Assembly: GCA_022562915.1 (NCBI GenBank)
Contig: JADFOJ010000005.1
Span: 1 to 64,000 of the forward strand
Direction of reading: 5' to 3'
Source of the DNA: Planctomycetota bacterium
GTDB taxonomy: Bacteria > Planctomycetota > Phycisphaerae > Phycisphaerales > SM1A02
DNA length: 64,000 bases
Positions 24,963 through 35,789 of the stretch are shown in pieces. Below the pieces are notes generated by a model. That model saw only the letters and a list, made by a program, of their open reading frames with translations, did no database searches and had not been told where the DNA came from. How positions within the stretch are numbered: position 1 is the first letter of the stretch; every line of letters begins with the position of its first letter. A program made the translations under genes and the position numbers.

Positions 24963-26126
24963 ATGGTAACGCCGCCGAGGTCACGCCGGATGACGCCACC
25001 AGTCGTGCCTGAGAGAGCCCCGCAGTGCCCGCGCTGCGGCTACGACCTCCGCGGGGCCGTCGCCGCGTGGCGCGATGCCTGCCCGATGTCGGGCACCTGC
25101 ACCGAGTGCGGGCTCACGTTCGTCTGGGCGGAGATCCTTCTCCCTCAGAAGTTCGAGCCGCCGTGGTGCGTCGAGTTCACGAAACCGCCGCAGCGGTTCG
25201 GGCGGGCGTGCCTGGGCACGATCCTTCGCTCAGCGCGGCCGTGGCGCTTCTGGTCCGCACTGAACATGTCGATGCCGGTAAGGTCCGCGAGGCTTGGCGC
25301 CTACCTTGCCATGTTGCTGCTGCTGCCGCTGCTGCTGAGCTGGATCGTCATGCAGACGGGTGCGGCACTCCGGGTCCGCCTGCTGGTGCAGCGCCAGGCC
25401 ATCATGCAGGTACGCCAGACGCAACCACAGATCACCCGTCTCCGACGGATGCTCGCCGACACGACCCTCGACACCGTATGGCGCATCCGGCTCCAACAGC
25501 AGCTTGTCATGTTCCAGCGATTCTCCGCCGCCAATTGGTTGGTCAGGCATTCGTATCCCGCGGCAATCGCCGAAGCCGTTCTCGTTCCCTGGCGGTCGAA
25601 ATCATCGGGCGCGGTGAATACCTGGGTCGGCCCGCAGCCCTACACGCCGCCGCGAGACCTGCACGTGCTGGCCATGGGTGAGACCGGCCGGGCTCGAGTT
25701 CTGCTGAACATGACGACCCGGGTCTTGACGATGACGGGGATGCTGGCCGCGACGTGGAACGCGGTGACCATGCCGCTGGCGTTCGTGCTGCTGCCGTGGT
25801 CGCGGCGCCGGGCGAAGGTGCGGTGGGCCCACCTGTTGCGGGTCGGGTGCTACGGCCTCGCTGTCGTGCCGGTACTCGTCGCGGTGACCTTCCTGCTCGT
25901 GGCGATCGGATACGCGGTGAGCGGGCTTCAGCCCGCGTCGCTTGCGGCGGCGCACCTGCTGGGCCGATACGGCATCGTGCTCGTGACCGTCGTCTGGTGG
26001 GCGGTGGCAATCCGGTGCTACCTGTACATCCCGCGCGGCTGGGTGATCGCCCCGGCCCTCGCGGTCCTGCTGCTTCTCCTGCTCGCAGTCGGCGTGTTGC
26101 TGGTCGTGTCGAATGTGCCGTCGTGA
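24963..26126 (+). CDS. Zinc-ribbon integral membrane protein
   Basis: About 387 aa from the ATG at 24963; an ATG at 24990 is equally possible. An N-terminal zinc ribbon (CPRCGYDLRG ... CTECGL) is followed by a hydrophobic segment (LAMLLLLPLLLSWIVM), a central hydrophilic helical stretch, and four more membrane segments toward the C-terminus (including LAVVPVLVAVTFLLVAIGYA and LAVLLLLLLAVGVLLVV). No enzymatic motif is seen. It is a paralogue in style of the 8919-10172 protein. The next gene, glyA, starts 22 nt downstream and may be cotranscribed. Confidence 0.72.
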   Translation: MVTPPRSRRMTPPVVPERAPQCPRCGYDLRGAVAAWRDACPMSGTCTECGLTFVWAEILLPQKFEPPWCVEFTKPPQRFGRACLGTILRSARPWRFWSALNMSMPVRSARLGAYLAMLLLLPLLLSWIVMQTGAALRVRLLVQRQAIMQVRQTQPQITRLRRMLADTTLDTVWRIRLQQQLVMFQRFSAANWLVRHSYPAAIAEAVLVPWRSKSSGAVNTWVGPQPYTPPRDLHVLAMGETGRARVLLNMTTRVLTMTGMLAATWNAVTMPLAFVLLPWSRRRAKVRWAHLLRVGCYGLAVVPVLVAVTFLLVAIGYAVSGLQPASLAAAHLLGRYGIVLVTVVWWAVAIRCYLYIPRGWVIAPALAVLLLLLLAVGVLLVVSNVPS

Positions 26127-26148
26127 CCGCCGCGTATACACTGCCGAC

Positions 26149-27456
26149 ATGACACCGGAAACCCCCACCGCGCCGCCGTCACGGTCGTTCGATACCCTGA
26201 CCGACGGCATGATCGAGTTGCTCCGGCAGAGCGACCCCGACGTCGCCCGGATCCTCGCCGCCGAGGGAGACCGCCAGGCGACGACCATCGAGCTGATCGC
26301 CAGCGAGAACCACGTCAGTGGCGCGGTCATGCACGCGATGGGCAACTGCATGACCAACAAGTATGCCGAGGGGTATCCCGGCGCGCGGTACTACGGCGGC
26401 TGCCGGTTCCACGACGAGGTGGAGGACCTCGCGCGCGATCGCGCCAAGCAGTTGTTCAACTGCGGGTTCGCCAACGTCCAGCCGCATTCGGGCGCGAGCG
26501 CCAACATCGCCGCGTACATGGCGCTGTGCAAGCCCGGTGACACGATCCTGTCGCTGCCGATCAAGTCCGGCGGCCACCTGAGCCACGGGCTCAAGGTGAA
26601 CTTCTCCGGGACGTTCTTTTCGATCGTCGACTACGATCTCGATCCCGATACGGAGACGCTCGACTACGACGCGATCGAGACGATCGCCGTCGAGTGCGAG
26701 CCGACGATGATCATCTGCGGCTATTCGGCGTACCCGCGTGTGATCGACTTCGAGCGCTTCCGGAAGATCGCCGACAGGGTGGGGGCCGTGCTACTGGCGG
26801 ATATCGCACACATCGCCGGTCTCGTCGCGACGGGCGTGCACCCGTCGCCGTTCCCGCACGCCCACGTCGTCACGACCACGACGCACAAGACGCTGCGGGG
26901 GCCGCGCGGCGGGCTGATCCTCTCCGACGACGAAGACATGGCCAAAAAGATCGACCGCAAGGTCTTCCCCGGCAGCCAGGGCGGGCCGCTCATGCACATG
27001 ATCGCCGCCAAGGCGGTCGGTTTCGCCGAGGCGCTGCGCCCCGAGTTCACCGTGTACTGCCGGCAGATCGTGGCCAATGCCCGGGCGCTGGCGGACGGGC
27101 TCGCCGGGCACGGCTACCGGTTGTGCTCCGGCGGCACCGACAACCATCTCATGCTCGTGGACCTGCGGCCGCGCGACGAGAACCTCACCGGCGCCGACGC
27201 CGAAGGGTGGCTCGAGACCGCCGGCATCATCGTCAACAAGAACGGCATCCCCAACGATCCCCGCCCGCCGCGCGTGACCAGCGGATTGCGGCTCGGCACG
27301 CCGGCGCTGACGACGCGCGGCTTCAAGGAACCGCAGATGGCCCGGGTCGCGGCGCTCATCGATCACGTCCTGGCGGGCAACGGCGAGGGCGCCGTCACGA
27401 GCCGGGTTCGCGAAGATGTCCGGGCGTTGTGCGCGGAGTTTCCCCTGCCTGGCTGA
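26149..27456 (+). CDS. glyA: Serine hydroxymethyltransferase
   Basis: This 435-aa PLP enzyme converts serine and tetrahydrofolate to glycine and 5,10-methylene-THF. It shows ELIASENHVS, MTNKYAEGYPGARYYGGC, QPHSGASANIAAY, LLADIAHIAGL, the PLP-lysine motif TTTTHKTLRGPRGG (about residue 247) and PGSQGGPLMH. The ATG at 26149 is preferred over an earlier one at 26113. Its last 62 nt overlap the convergent trmL gene, so the two transcripts are antisense at their ends. Confidence 0.96.
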   Translation: MTPETPTAPPSRSFDTLTDGMIELLRQSDPDVARILAAEGDRQATTIELIASENHVSGAVMHAMGNCMTNKYAEGYPGARYYGGCRFHDEVEDLARDRAKQLFNCGFANVQPHSGASANIAAYMALCKPGDTILSLPIKSGGHLSHGLKVNFSGTFFSIVDYDLDPDTETLDYDAIETIAVECEPTMIICGYSAYPRVIDFERFRKIADRVGAVLLADIAHIAGLVATGVHPSPFPHAHVVTTTTHKTLRGPRGGLILSDDEDMAKKIDRKVFPGSQGGPLMHMIAAKAVGFAEALRPEFTVYCRQIVANARALADGLAGHGYRLCSGGTDNHLMLVDLRPRDENLTGADAEGWLETAGIIVNKNGIPNDPRPPRVTSGLRLGTPALTTRGFKEPQMARVAALIDHVLAGNGEGAVTSRVREDVRALCAEFPLPG

Positions 27457-27922
27457 CCTGGCGGAGTCCCTCGTATACCGCCGCGCACACGACCGTCGCG
27501 AGGTTGAGGCTGCGGGCGCCGTCGGCCATGGGCAGTGTGATCCTGGCGTCGGCGCCGTGGGTCTGCTCGACCCACCGGTGAACCTCGTCGGGGACCCCCG
27601 TGGTCTCGGCGCCGAACAGCAGGTAATCGCCGAGGGCCAGGTCCGCCCCCCAGTGCGGCAGATCGCTCCTGGTGGTGTAGAGCCGGAGCCGCCGCGGCTG
27701 CTCGCGCTGCAGGAACGCCTGCCAGCAGTCGTGTTCGCGGCAGTCCACGAGGTGCCAGTAGTCCAGCCCCGCACGGCGGCGGGCCTTCTCGGACATGTCG
27801 AATCCCAACGGGTGGATCACGTGCAGGCGGCATCCGGTCGCCGCGGCGGTCCGGCCGATGTTCCCGGTGTTGTTGGGGATCTGCGGGCTGAGCAGCACGA
27901 TGTGAAACCGCGGTTCGGCCAT
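27395..27922 (-). CDS. trmL: tRNA (cytidine(34)-2'-O)-methyltransferase
   Basis: This 175-aa SPOUT-class methyltransferase starts FHIVLLSPQIPNNTGNIGRT. It then has LHVIHPLGFDMSEKARRRAGLD, LLFGAETTGVP (the glycine-rich SAM knot) and LPMADGARSLNLATVVCAAVYE. These are the three SPOUT motifs of TrmL, which methylates the wobble base of tRNA-Leu isoacceptors. The length is slightly over the usual 155 because of a C-terminal tail that overlaps the glyA end. It is divergent from the EF-G-like gene. Confidence 0.93.
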   Translation of the reverse strand: MAEPRFHIVLLSPQIPNNTGNIGRTAAATGCRLHVIHPLGFDMSEKARRRAGLDYWHLVDCREHDCWQAFLQREQPRRLRLYTTRSDLPHWGADLALGDYLLFGAETTGVPDEVHRWVEQTHGADARITLPMADGARSLNLATVVCAAVYEGLRQVSQAGETPRTTPGHLREPGS

Positions 27923-28019
27923 GGTCGTGGAGTCTACGGGCTCGCTCCCGGAAGGCCTGCCCCAACGGCTCGCCGATGCGATATCATCGTCGATCCGATC
28001 CCACTGGAGGCCCCGACCG

Positions 28020-30083
28020 ATGCCCAGCTATACCACGGAAGCGATTCGCAACCTTGCCCTCCTCGGCGCCGGCGGGAGCGGCAAGACCACGATCGTGGAG
28101 GCGATGCTTCACGCAGCGGGCGAGATCGGCCGCACCGGACGGGTCGAGGACGGCAACACGGTCTGTGACTTCGAGGATCTCGAAAAGGAGTTTCATCACA
28201 GCCTCGACAGCGCGCTGGTGCACTTCGATTTCGCGGGGGCGCACCTCAACGTCCTGGACACGCCGGGAATCTCTGACTTCCTCGGTCGCGCGGTGACGGT
28301 GTTGCCCGCGGTCGAGATGGCCGTCGTGGTGATCGATGCGACCGCAGGCGTCGAGACGGTGACGCGCCGGGTCATGAAGGCCGCGGATGCGTACGGTCGC
28401 CCGCGCATGATCCTCGTCAACAAGATCGACAATGCCTCGGGAATAGCGGATCTCGTGTCGAGCATCCAGGACACGTTCGGCGGCGTGTGCCGGCCGATCA
28501 ACCTGCCGGCCGGCGGCGGCACGAGCGTCATCGACTGCTTCAAGACGACCGAGGGCGCCAGCGACGCGGGCGACGTCGCGGACTTCCATACCGCGATCGT
28601 CGACCAGGTCGTCGAGACCGATGAAGCGCTCATGGAGCAGTACCTCGAACAAGGCGAGATCTCGCCGGAGCAACTCACCGGCCCGTTCAAGACGGCGATG
28701 CGGCAGGGGCACCTGGTTCCGATCTGCTTCGTCTCCGCGCGGGAGGGGGTCGGCATCAAGGAGTTCATGCAGATCGTCGCGGACCTGTGCCCCAATCCCA
28801 CCGAGGGCAATCCGTTCGAGCTGGAACAGACCATCGACGGTGAGCGCACCAGGATCCGGGTGGAGTACGATCCCGACAAGCCGGCGCTGGCGCATGTCTT
28901 GCGGGTGACCTCCGATCCGTACGTCGGCAAGCTCTGCGTGTTCCGGGTGTACCAGGGATCGGTCGGTCCCGGCGCCCAGATACACGTTGACGACGGCACG
29001 CGTCCGGTGCGTCTCGCGCATGTCTTCAAGCTCCAGGGCAAGACGCATACCGAGACGGACCGGATCGTGACCGGTGACATCGGCGCGGTGGCCAAGGTCG
29101 ATGAGTTGCATTTCAACAGCATCCTGCACGAGGAGGCGCTCGGCGGGTCTCCCAGACTCGTCGTGCCGACCCCACCCAAACCGATGTACGGCCTGGCGAT
29201 CGAGGGGACGAGCAAGGGTGCCGACGCCAAGATGGGCGAGTCGCTCGCCAAATTGATGGCCGAGGACCCGACGCTCGAGGTCGAGCGCTCCAGGGCCACC
29301 GGCGAGACCGTCATGCGAGGCCTCGGTGAACAGCACCTGCGCATGAAACTGCGCCTTCTCAAGGATCGGTACGGTCTCGAGATCGCCACGCGCCCCCCAC
29401 GGGTCGCCTACAAGGAAACGATCACCGCCAAGGCAGAAGGGCATCATCGCCACAAGAAGCAGTCCGGCGGCGCCGGGCAGTTCGGCGAAGTATATCTAAG
29501 GGTCGAGCCGATCCTGAGCAGTGCCGAAGAGGCCCAGGAGGTCGTCAACGGCCTGATCTTCGAGGACGCGACGTTCGGCGGATCGATCCCGAAACAGTTC
29601 ATCCCCGCGGTGGAGAAGGGCATTCGGCGGGTGATGAGCGAAGGCGCCATCGCCGGTTACCCGATGCAGGACATCAAGGTGAGCGTCTTCGACGGCAAGC
29701 ATCATCCGGTGGACTCCAAGGAGATCGCCTTCATGACCGCCGGAAGAAAGGCGTTCGTCGACGCCGTACAGAAGGCCAAGCCGGTCCTGCTTGAACCGTA
29801 CGTGGACCTGGAGATCACCGTGCCCGCGAGCCTGATCGGCGACATCTCCTCGGATATCTCAGGCCGACGCGGCCGCATCCAGGGCACGGAAATGCTCGCG
29901 GGGGACCAGGCGGTGATCTCCGCCGAGGCGCCGCTGTCGGAGGTCATGAGCTACGCCAGCCAGCTCAAGAGCATCAGCGGCGGCGCAGGGTCGTACACGA
30001 TGGAGTACACCCACGACGAGCGGACCCCCCCGAACATCCAGGCGGACGTGATCAAGGCCTTCAAGCCCAAGGACGACGAGTAG
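28020..30083 (+). CDS. Elongation factor G-like GTPase
   Basis: This is a 687-aa translational-type GTPase. The P-loop is GAGGSGKTT, not the AHVDHGKTT of canonical EF-G; switch II is DTPGISDF and the guanine-specificity motif NKID. The C-terminal EF-G domains are present, including HHRHKKQSGGAGQFGEVYL and ISGRRGRIQG. The shape and divergent P-loop place it with the EF-G2/FusA-like group whose role is less defined than that of EF-G. A start at 28020 gives MPSYTTEAIRNLALLG; upstream codons to 27921 lack homology. Confidence 0.9.
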   Translation: MPSYTTEAIRNLALLGAGGSGKTTIVEAMLHAAGEIGRTGRVEDGNTVCDFEDLEKEFHHSLDSALVHFDFAGAHLNVLDTPGISDFLGRAVTVLPAVEMAVVVIDATAGVETVTRRVMKAADAYGRPRMILVNKIDNASGIADLVSSIQDTFGGVCRPINLPAGGGTSVIDCFKTTEGASDAGDVADFHTAIVDQVVETDEALMEQYLEQGEISPEQLTGPFKTAMRQGHLVPICFVSAREGVGIKEFMQIVADLCPNPTEGNPFELEQTIDGERTRIRVEYDPDKPALAHVLRVTSDPYVGKLCVFRVYQGSVGPGAQIHVDDGTRPVRLAHVFKLQGKTHTETDRIVTGDIGAVAKVDELHFNSILHEEALGGSPRLVVPTPPKPMYGLAIEGTSKGADAKMGESLAKLMAEDPTLEVERSRATGETVMRGLGEQHLRMKLRLLKDRYGLEIATRPPRVAYKETITAKAEGHHRHKKQSGGAGQFGEVYLRVEPILSSAEEAQEVVNGLIFEDATFGGSIPKQFIPAVEKGIRRVMSEGAIAGYPMQDIKVSVFDGKHHPVDSKEIAFMTAGRKAFVDAVQKAKPVLLEPYVDLEITVPASLIGDISSDISGRRGRIQGTEMLAGDQAVISAEAPLSEVMSYASQLKSISGGAGSYTMEYTHDERTPPNIQADVIKAFKPKDDE

Positions 30084-30095
30084 GCACGTTGCAGG

Positions 30096-31307
30096 TCACC
30101 CGCGCGGCTCGAGCACGTACTCCTTGCGCCCCCAGACGATGGGCCGGCCGAGTTCGAGATCCCGTGCGGCGCGCGCCAGGATCCTGCCCACGATCAGGCA
30201 GCCCAGCGGGTACAGCAGGATCGTCCGAAGCGGCGCGCGCGCCAGCGCATAGACCCGCAACAGCACGGCAGTCTGGGCGGCCCAGCCCACCAGCACCGTC
30301 GCGGCCATGGCGATGGCCAGCGGTGGATCGCCTGCACTCGCGAGGCCGGCCGCAGTGATCAGGGCGGCCACCTGCAGAACGGGCATCGCCGCGCCGAACG
30401 CGAGGGTTCGGCGGCTCCATTTCCGGAGCCGTGCGGGTCTGCGCGCGCACGCCTCGATGAAGACGCGTCTCCACCCGGCGTCGAAGGCGGCCGGCGAGTC
30501 GTACATCGAGCACATCAGCATGCCGTCGGCAAACAGCACGCTGCCGCGCCCGCCGTGGCGGGCGATCAGCTTCGCCGCGGCAATGTCCTCCAGCAACGCG
30601 TCCTTGACCGCATCGTGACCGCCGATGCGGTCGTACCAATCGCGCCGGAAGAGCATGAACTGGCCGTTGGCGAAGGGGCGCGGCGACTTGGTCCGATCGG
30701 TACGATGGATCGGATACAGTTCCAGCAGCGTCATGGTGGCGGCGACCTGGGCGATGCGCTCAAAGCGGTGCTCGACGGTCAGCGTGCTCAGCAGGCTCAA
30801 CAGGGCCAGGTCCCGTTCCCGCGCAAGCGCCACCGCCGCACGGGCCAGTTGCGGGTCAAAACGCGTGTCCGCATCCGTAAAGAGGAGCCAGTCGCCGGTC
30901 GCGTGCTCGGCGCCGATGCGGGCCGCATTGCACTTGCCGGCCCAGTCTTCCGGACAGGACTCGTTCTCGATGACGACAATCCGCGGATCGGCCCTGGCGT
31001 GCCGGGCAAGGACCGCCGCGGTATTGTCCGTACAGCGATCGAGCACGAACACGATCTGGAGATTCTCGTACTCCTGCTCGCGCAGCAGGGTCGCGCAGCC
31101 GTCGATCATGTCTTGTTCGTCGTGGGCCGGCACGATGATGCTCAGGGACGGCCATCCGTCCGGCGGCGCGGGGAGGTCGATCCCGTCGCGAACGGTCGGC
31201 CGGTCGACGAGCATCATGTTGATCCGCACGAGCAGGACGATCCAGATCGCGACTGCCGCGGCGCAGACCGCCAGCAGCACCCAGGCCGTGATGGAAAGGG
31301 CGATCAT
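30096..31307 (-). CDS. Membrane glycosyltransferase family 2
   Basis: This 403-aa protein has an N-terminal membrane helix (SITAWVLLAVCAAAVAIWIVL), then a GT-A domain with LSIIVPAHDE, VLDRCTDNTA, WAGKCNAA, the DxD-type FTDADTRFD, and DALLEDIAAAKLI. Three more hydrophobic segments lie toward the C-terminus. It probably transfers a sugar to a lipid or polysaccharide acceptor at the inner membrane. The gene lies 5 nt after the oxidoreductase stop, so the two are probably one operon. Confidence 0.87.
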   Translation of the reverse strand: MIALSITAWVLLAVCAAAVAIWIVLLVRINMMLVDRPTVRDGIDLPAPPDGWPSLSIIVPAHDEQDMIDGCATLLREQEYENLQIVFVLDRCTDNTAAVLARHARADPRIVVIENESCPEDWAGKCNAARIGAEHATGDWLLFTDADTRFDPQLARAAVALARERDLALLSLLSTLTVEHRFERIAQVAATMTLLELYPIHRTDRTKSPRPFANGQFMLFRRDWYDRIGGHDAVKDALLEDIAAAKLIARHGGRGSVLFADGMLMCSMYDSPAAFDAGWRRVFIEACARRPARLRKWSRRTLAFGAAMPVLQVAALITAAGLASAGDPPLAIAMAATVLVGWAAQTAVLLRVYALARAPLRTILLYPLGCLIVGRILARAARDLELGRPIVWGRKEYVLEPRG

Positions 31308-31312
31308 GGGTT

Positions 31313-32671
<1,359 letters not shown>

Positions 32672-32712
32672 GACGGATCCTCCATCGGGGTCGATACACG
32701 GTACCCTACGGC

Positions 32713-34578
32713 ATGCGAAGAAACAGCCTCCTCGCGATTGCGGCTTCCTCGATCGCATGGGCGGGGGACTGGACGGGGAACGGGACCGGGGCCGGGGCCG
32801 TTGTCGCCCAGGGATACACGAGGCCCGCGCCGAGGATCCCTACGGCCCGCGAGACTCTCCACGGGCTCTTCGAGAGCCACTTGAAGTGGCGGCTGGAGCA
32901 ATACCCGGCCATGGCGATGAGACGCGGCGACTACTCCGATGCCGATCGGCTCACCGACGTCAGCGTGGACGCGATCGTCCAGCGATACCTGGACATGGGC
33001 CGGTTCCTGCGGAAGCTGTCCGTCGTCCCCTACGACGACCTGGATCGCACCGACAAGCTCAGCTACGACCTGTTTAAACGGCGGCTGAGCGTGTCCATCG
33101 AGGGCGAGCAGTACCGGGTTTTCCTCATGCCGATCGGCGGGCGGTCCGGAACCCACCAGGGCATCGCCCAGATGGCCGAGCAGGTGCGGTTCCGCGACGA
33201 CGCCGACTACGCGAACTACCTGGCCCGTCTTGAACTCGTTCCGCGGCTCATCGATCAGACGATCACATTGATGAGGCTTGGCCTGGACGAAGGCCGCACC
33301 CCTCCGAGAGTGACCCTCGCCGGCGTGCCCGCGCAGTTCGAATCATTGCTGGAGCCCGATGGTGGCCTGGCGGCGCTGGCCGCGCCGATGCGGGACATGC
33401 CGCCCGACGTGACCGGGCCGCGGCAGCGCGAGCTGCGAGAACGGTTCGAGACCGTGTCGTTGCCCGCCGTCCGCGGTGCACTTCGACGGCTCGGTGACTA
33501 CGTCGTCGACGAGTACCTGCCCGGCTGCCGGGAGTCGATCGCTGCGTTTGATCTGCCCGACGGGGAGGCGTACTACGCCTACCAGCTCCGCTCGATGACG
33601 ACCACCGACAAGACGCCGGCGGAGATCCACGAGCTGGGCCTGTCCGAGGTCGCACGCATCCGTGCCGAAATGATGGAGGTCATCCGGTCCAGCGACTTCA
33701 TGGACCGCTACCCCACGGGCGCCGCCGGCGCCGACGAGGAGCTCTTCGACGCATTCCTCCATTTTCTGCGCACCGATCCTCGTTTCTACCACCAGTCCGC
33801 CGAAGAACTCCTGACCGGCTACCGCGACATCTGCAAACGGGTGGATGGCTGGCTTCCGAAGCTCTTCGGAGCGCTGCCGCGTCTTCCCTACGGCGTCAGG
33901 CCGATCCCGGACTTCATGGCGCCGAGCCAGACCACCGCGTACTACCGGCGGGGCGACATACGCAATGCCGAGGCGGGGGTATTCTTCGCCAACACCTACG
34001 CGCTCGATCAGCGACCCCGTTACGAGATGATCCCGCTGGCGTTGCACGAGGCGGTCCCCGGGCATCACCTCCAGGTGGCGCTGGCGCAGGAACTCGACGA
34101 CCTGCCCGATTTTCGCACCGAGTGGGGGTTTACCGCCTTTGGAGAGGGGTGGGCGCTCTACTCGGAGCGGCTGGGAATCGAGATGGGTTTCTACGACGAC
34201 CCCTACGACGACTTCGGCCGGCTGTTGTACGAGATGTGGCGCGCGTGCCGGCTCGTGGTCGATACAGGGATCCATGCGTTCGGCTGGCCGCGGCAGCGTG
34301 CGATCGACTTCATGCTCACCAACTCGGCACTGTCGGAACTCAACATCGAGACCGAGGTCGATCGCTACATCAGCTGGCCGGGCCAGGCGTGCGCGTACAA
34401 GATCGGCGAATTGAAGATCCGCGAGCTGCGCAAGCGGGCCGAGCGCCGCCTCGGCGCGCGGTTCGACATCCGCGCGTTCCACGACGCCGTGCTCGGCGCC
34501 GGCTCGATACCGCTGACGGTGCTCGAGAAACGCGTGGACTTCTGGATCAATTCAATACTGTTCCGGAACTATGATTGA
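32713..34578 (+). CDS. DUF885 metallopeptidase-like protein
   Basis: This 621-aa exported protein belongs to the DUF885 (gluzincin-like) family. Signs are PAMAMRRGDYSDADRL near the N-terminus, YYRRGD, the zinc-type motif HEAVPGHH (His445) and the distal glutamate in FGEGWALYSERL, then ISWPGQACAYKIGELKI. The N-terminal 30 residues are signal-like but Gly/Asn-rich. It probably cleaves peptides in the periplasm. The stop codon overlaps the start of the next gene by 8 nt, so the two are translationally coupled. Confidence 0.9.
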   Translation: MRRNSLLAIAASSIAWAGDWTGNGTGAGAVVAQGYTRPAPRIPTARETLHGLFESHLKWRLEQYPAMAMRRGDYSDADRLTDVSVDAIVQRYLDMGRFLRKLSVVPYDDLDRTDKLSYDLFKRRLSVSIEGEQYRVFLMPIGGRSGTHQGIAQMAEQVRFRDDADYANYLARLELVPRLIDQTITLMRLGLDEGRTPPRVTLAGVPAQFESLLEPDGGLAALAAPMRDMPPDVTGPRQRELRERFETVSLPAVRGALRRLGDYVVDEYLPGCRESIAAFDLPDGEAYYAYQLRSMTTTDKTPAEIHELGLSEVARIRAEMMEVIRSSDFMDRYPTGAAGADEELFDAFLHFLRTDPRFYHQSAEELLTGYRDICKRVDGWLPKLFGALPRLPYGVRPIPDFMAPSQTTAYYRRGDIRNAEAGVFFANTYALDQRPRYEMIPLALHEAVPGHHLQVALAQELDDLPDFRTEWGFTAFGEGWALYSERLGIEMGFYDDPYDDFGRLLYEMWRACRLVVDTGIHAFGWPRQRAIDFMLTNSALSELNIETEVDRYISWPGQACAYKIGELKIRELRKRAERRLGARFDIRAFHDAVLGAGSIPLTVLEKRVDFWINSILFRNYD

Positions 34579-35722
34579 CAGTCTCGTCGTTCGTGTGCTG
34601 ACCGGCCTCGTCGCACTTTCGGCGACGGCGGTGGCGCCGGTGACACGGGCCGCGGCGCGCGCCGTAGTCATCGACGCGGCGGTCGCCCGAGGCGTCGAGG
34701 TCCTGCTCGCCGGCCAGGAGGGACCGGGCAACGACCAGTGGCCGTACGAAGGGGTCTATCGCGTCAATCAGGAGCTACCGATCGGGTACCGGGTGGGAGG
34801 GACGGCGATCGGCGGGCTGGCACTGTTGAGTGCGCCCGCTGACGGCGACCTCGCGCAGCGCGAAGAAGCACTCGCCCGGGCCGCCGCGTTCGTTGCCGGC
34901 AGCATCGAACATCCGCGGATGGCGCACCGGTTCGAGGCGACCTACGACGTGCGCGGCTGGGGCTACGTTTACGGACTGTCGTTCCTGCTGTCGCTGCACG
35001 CATCGGACCGGGTGCCCGACGGCCTCGCCGCCGGCAGCGAGACGGCGATCCGCTTCTTCATCGCGGGTCTCGAGGCCATCGCGATCCCTCTCACCGGCGG
35101 CTGGAACTACGCGCGCCGCGCCGGTTTCACGGAGCCCGGTCCCGCCGCCTCGTTCATGACGGCGCCGGCGCTGCAGGCGCTGTTCGAGGCGAAGCGGCAG
35201 GGCTACGAGGTGAACCCGGAGGTGGTCGGTCTCGGCCTCGACGCCCTGGAGCGGGCCCGATCGAGTACCGGGGCCTTCGCCTACAGCGGCACATCGCGCA
35301 CGGGAGTGCGGAACATGGTGCCGGGTGCAGTCGGGCGCATGCCCGCCGCCGAGGTCACGCTGTACCTCGCCGGCCGGTCGGAGCTCTCGCACGTGCGCGG
35401 TGCGATCGACGCGTTCGTCGTGCACTGGCAGTGGCTCGAGCAGCGCCGGGCGAAGAAGGGGACGCATGCGGGGCGCTACAACATCGCCCCGTATTACTTC
35501 TACTTCGCGCACCACTACGCGGCCCAGGCGGTCGAACTCCTGCCCGATCCGCTTCGGCACGAGTACCGCCGGAGAATCCGCGACCTGCTGTTTCTCACGC
35601 GAGGTGACGACGGCACGTGGAACGACCGGGTCTTCCCGCGATCGGCAAGCTACGGCACGTCGATGGCGATCATCTCCCTGATGATGCCCGAATCCCCGCC
35701 GCTCGCCCGCTGGCAGGAGTAG
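34571..35722 (+). CDS. Exported terpenoid-cyclase-fold (alpha6/alpha6 toroid) protein
   Basis: This 383-aa protein has a short N-terminal hydrophobic segment (VVRVLTGLVALSATAVAPV), followed by repeats of the prenyltransferase/squalene-cyclase type: WPYEGVYRV, WGYVYGLSFLLSLHA, GGWNYARRAGF.EPG, AFAYSGTS and DDGTWNDRVFPRSASYGTSMAI. The sequence suits an alpha/alpha toroid. The DxDD cyclase motif is not seen, so a catalytic cyclase role is doubtful and a binding or inhibitor-like role is possible. It overlaps the DUF885 peptidase stop by 8 nt. Confidence 0.78.
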   Translation: MIDSLVVRVLTGLVALSATAVAPVTRAAARAVVIDAAVARGVEVLLAGQEGPGNDQWPYEGVYRVNQELPIGYRVGGTAIGGLALLSAPADGDLAQREEALARAAAFVAGSIEHPRMAHRFEATYDVRGWGYVYGLSFLLSLHASDRVPDGLAAGSETAIRFFIAGLEAIAIPLTGGWNYARRAGFTEPGPAASFMTAPALQALFEAKRQGYEVNPEVVGLGLDALERARSSTGAFAYSGTSRTGVRNMVPGAVGRMPAAEVTLYLAGRSELSHVRGAIDAFVVHWQWLEQRRAKKGTHAGRYNIAPYYFYFAHHYAAQAVELLPDPLRHEYRRRIRDLLFLTRGDDGTWNDRVFPRSASYGTSMAIISLMMPESPPLARWQE

Positions 35723-35789
35723 CCGATGCTCCACGCGTTCATGGCGGTGGCGCTCGCGTAGTTGGCGACGGACATCTTCCGGCCTGCGT

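Noticed and set aside
28020-30083. The canonical elongation factor G (fusA)
   Set aside because: The P-loop GAGGSGKTT and the gene context (no rpsL/rpsG/tuf) point to an EF-G-like paralogue.
34571-35722. Squalene-hopene cyclase
   Set aside because: The toroid-type repeats are present but the DxDD acid motif and the usual length of over 600 residues are missing.
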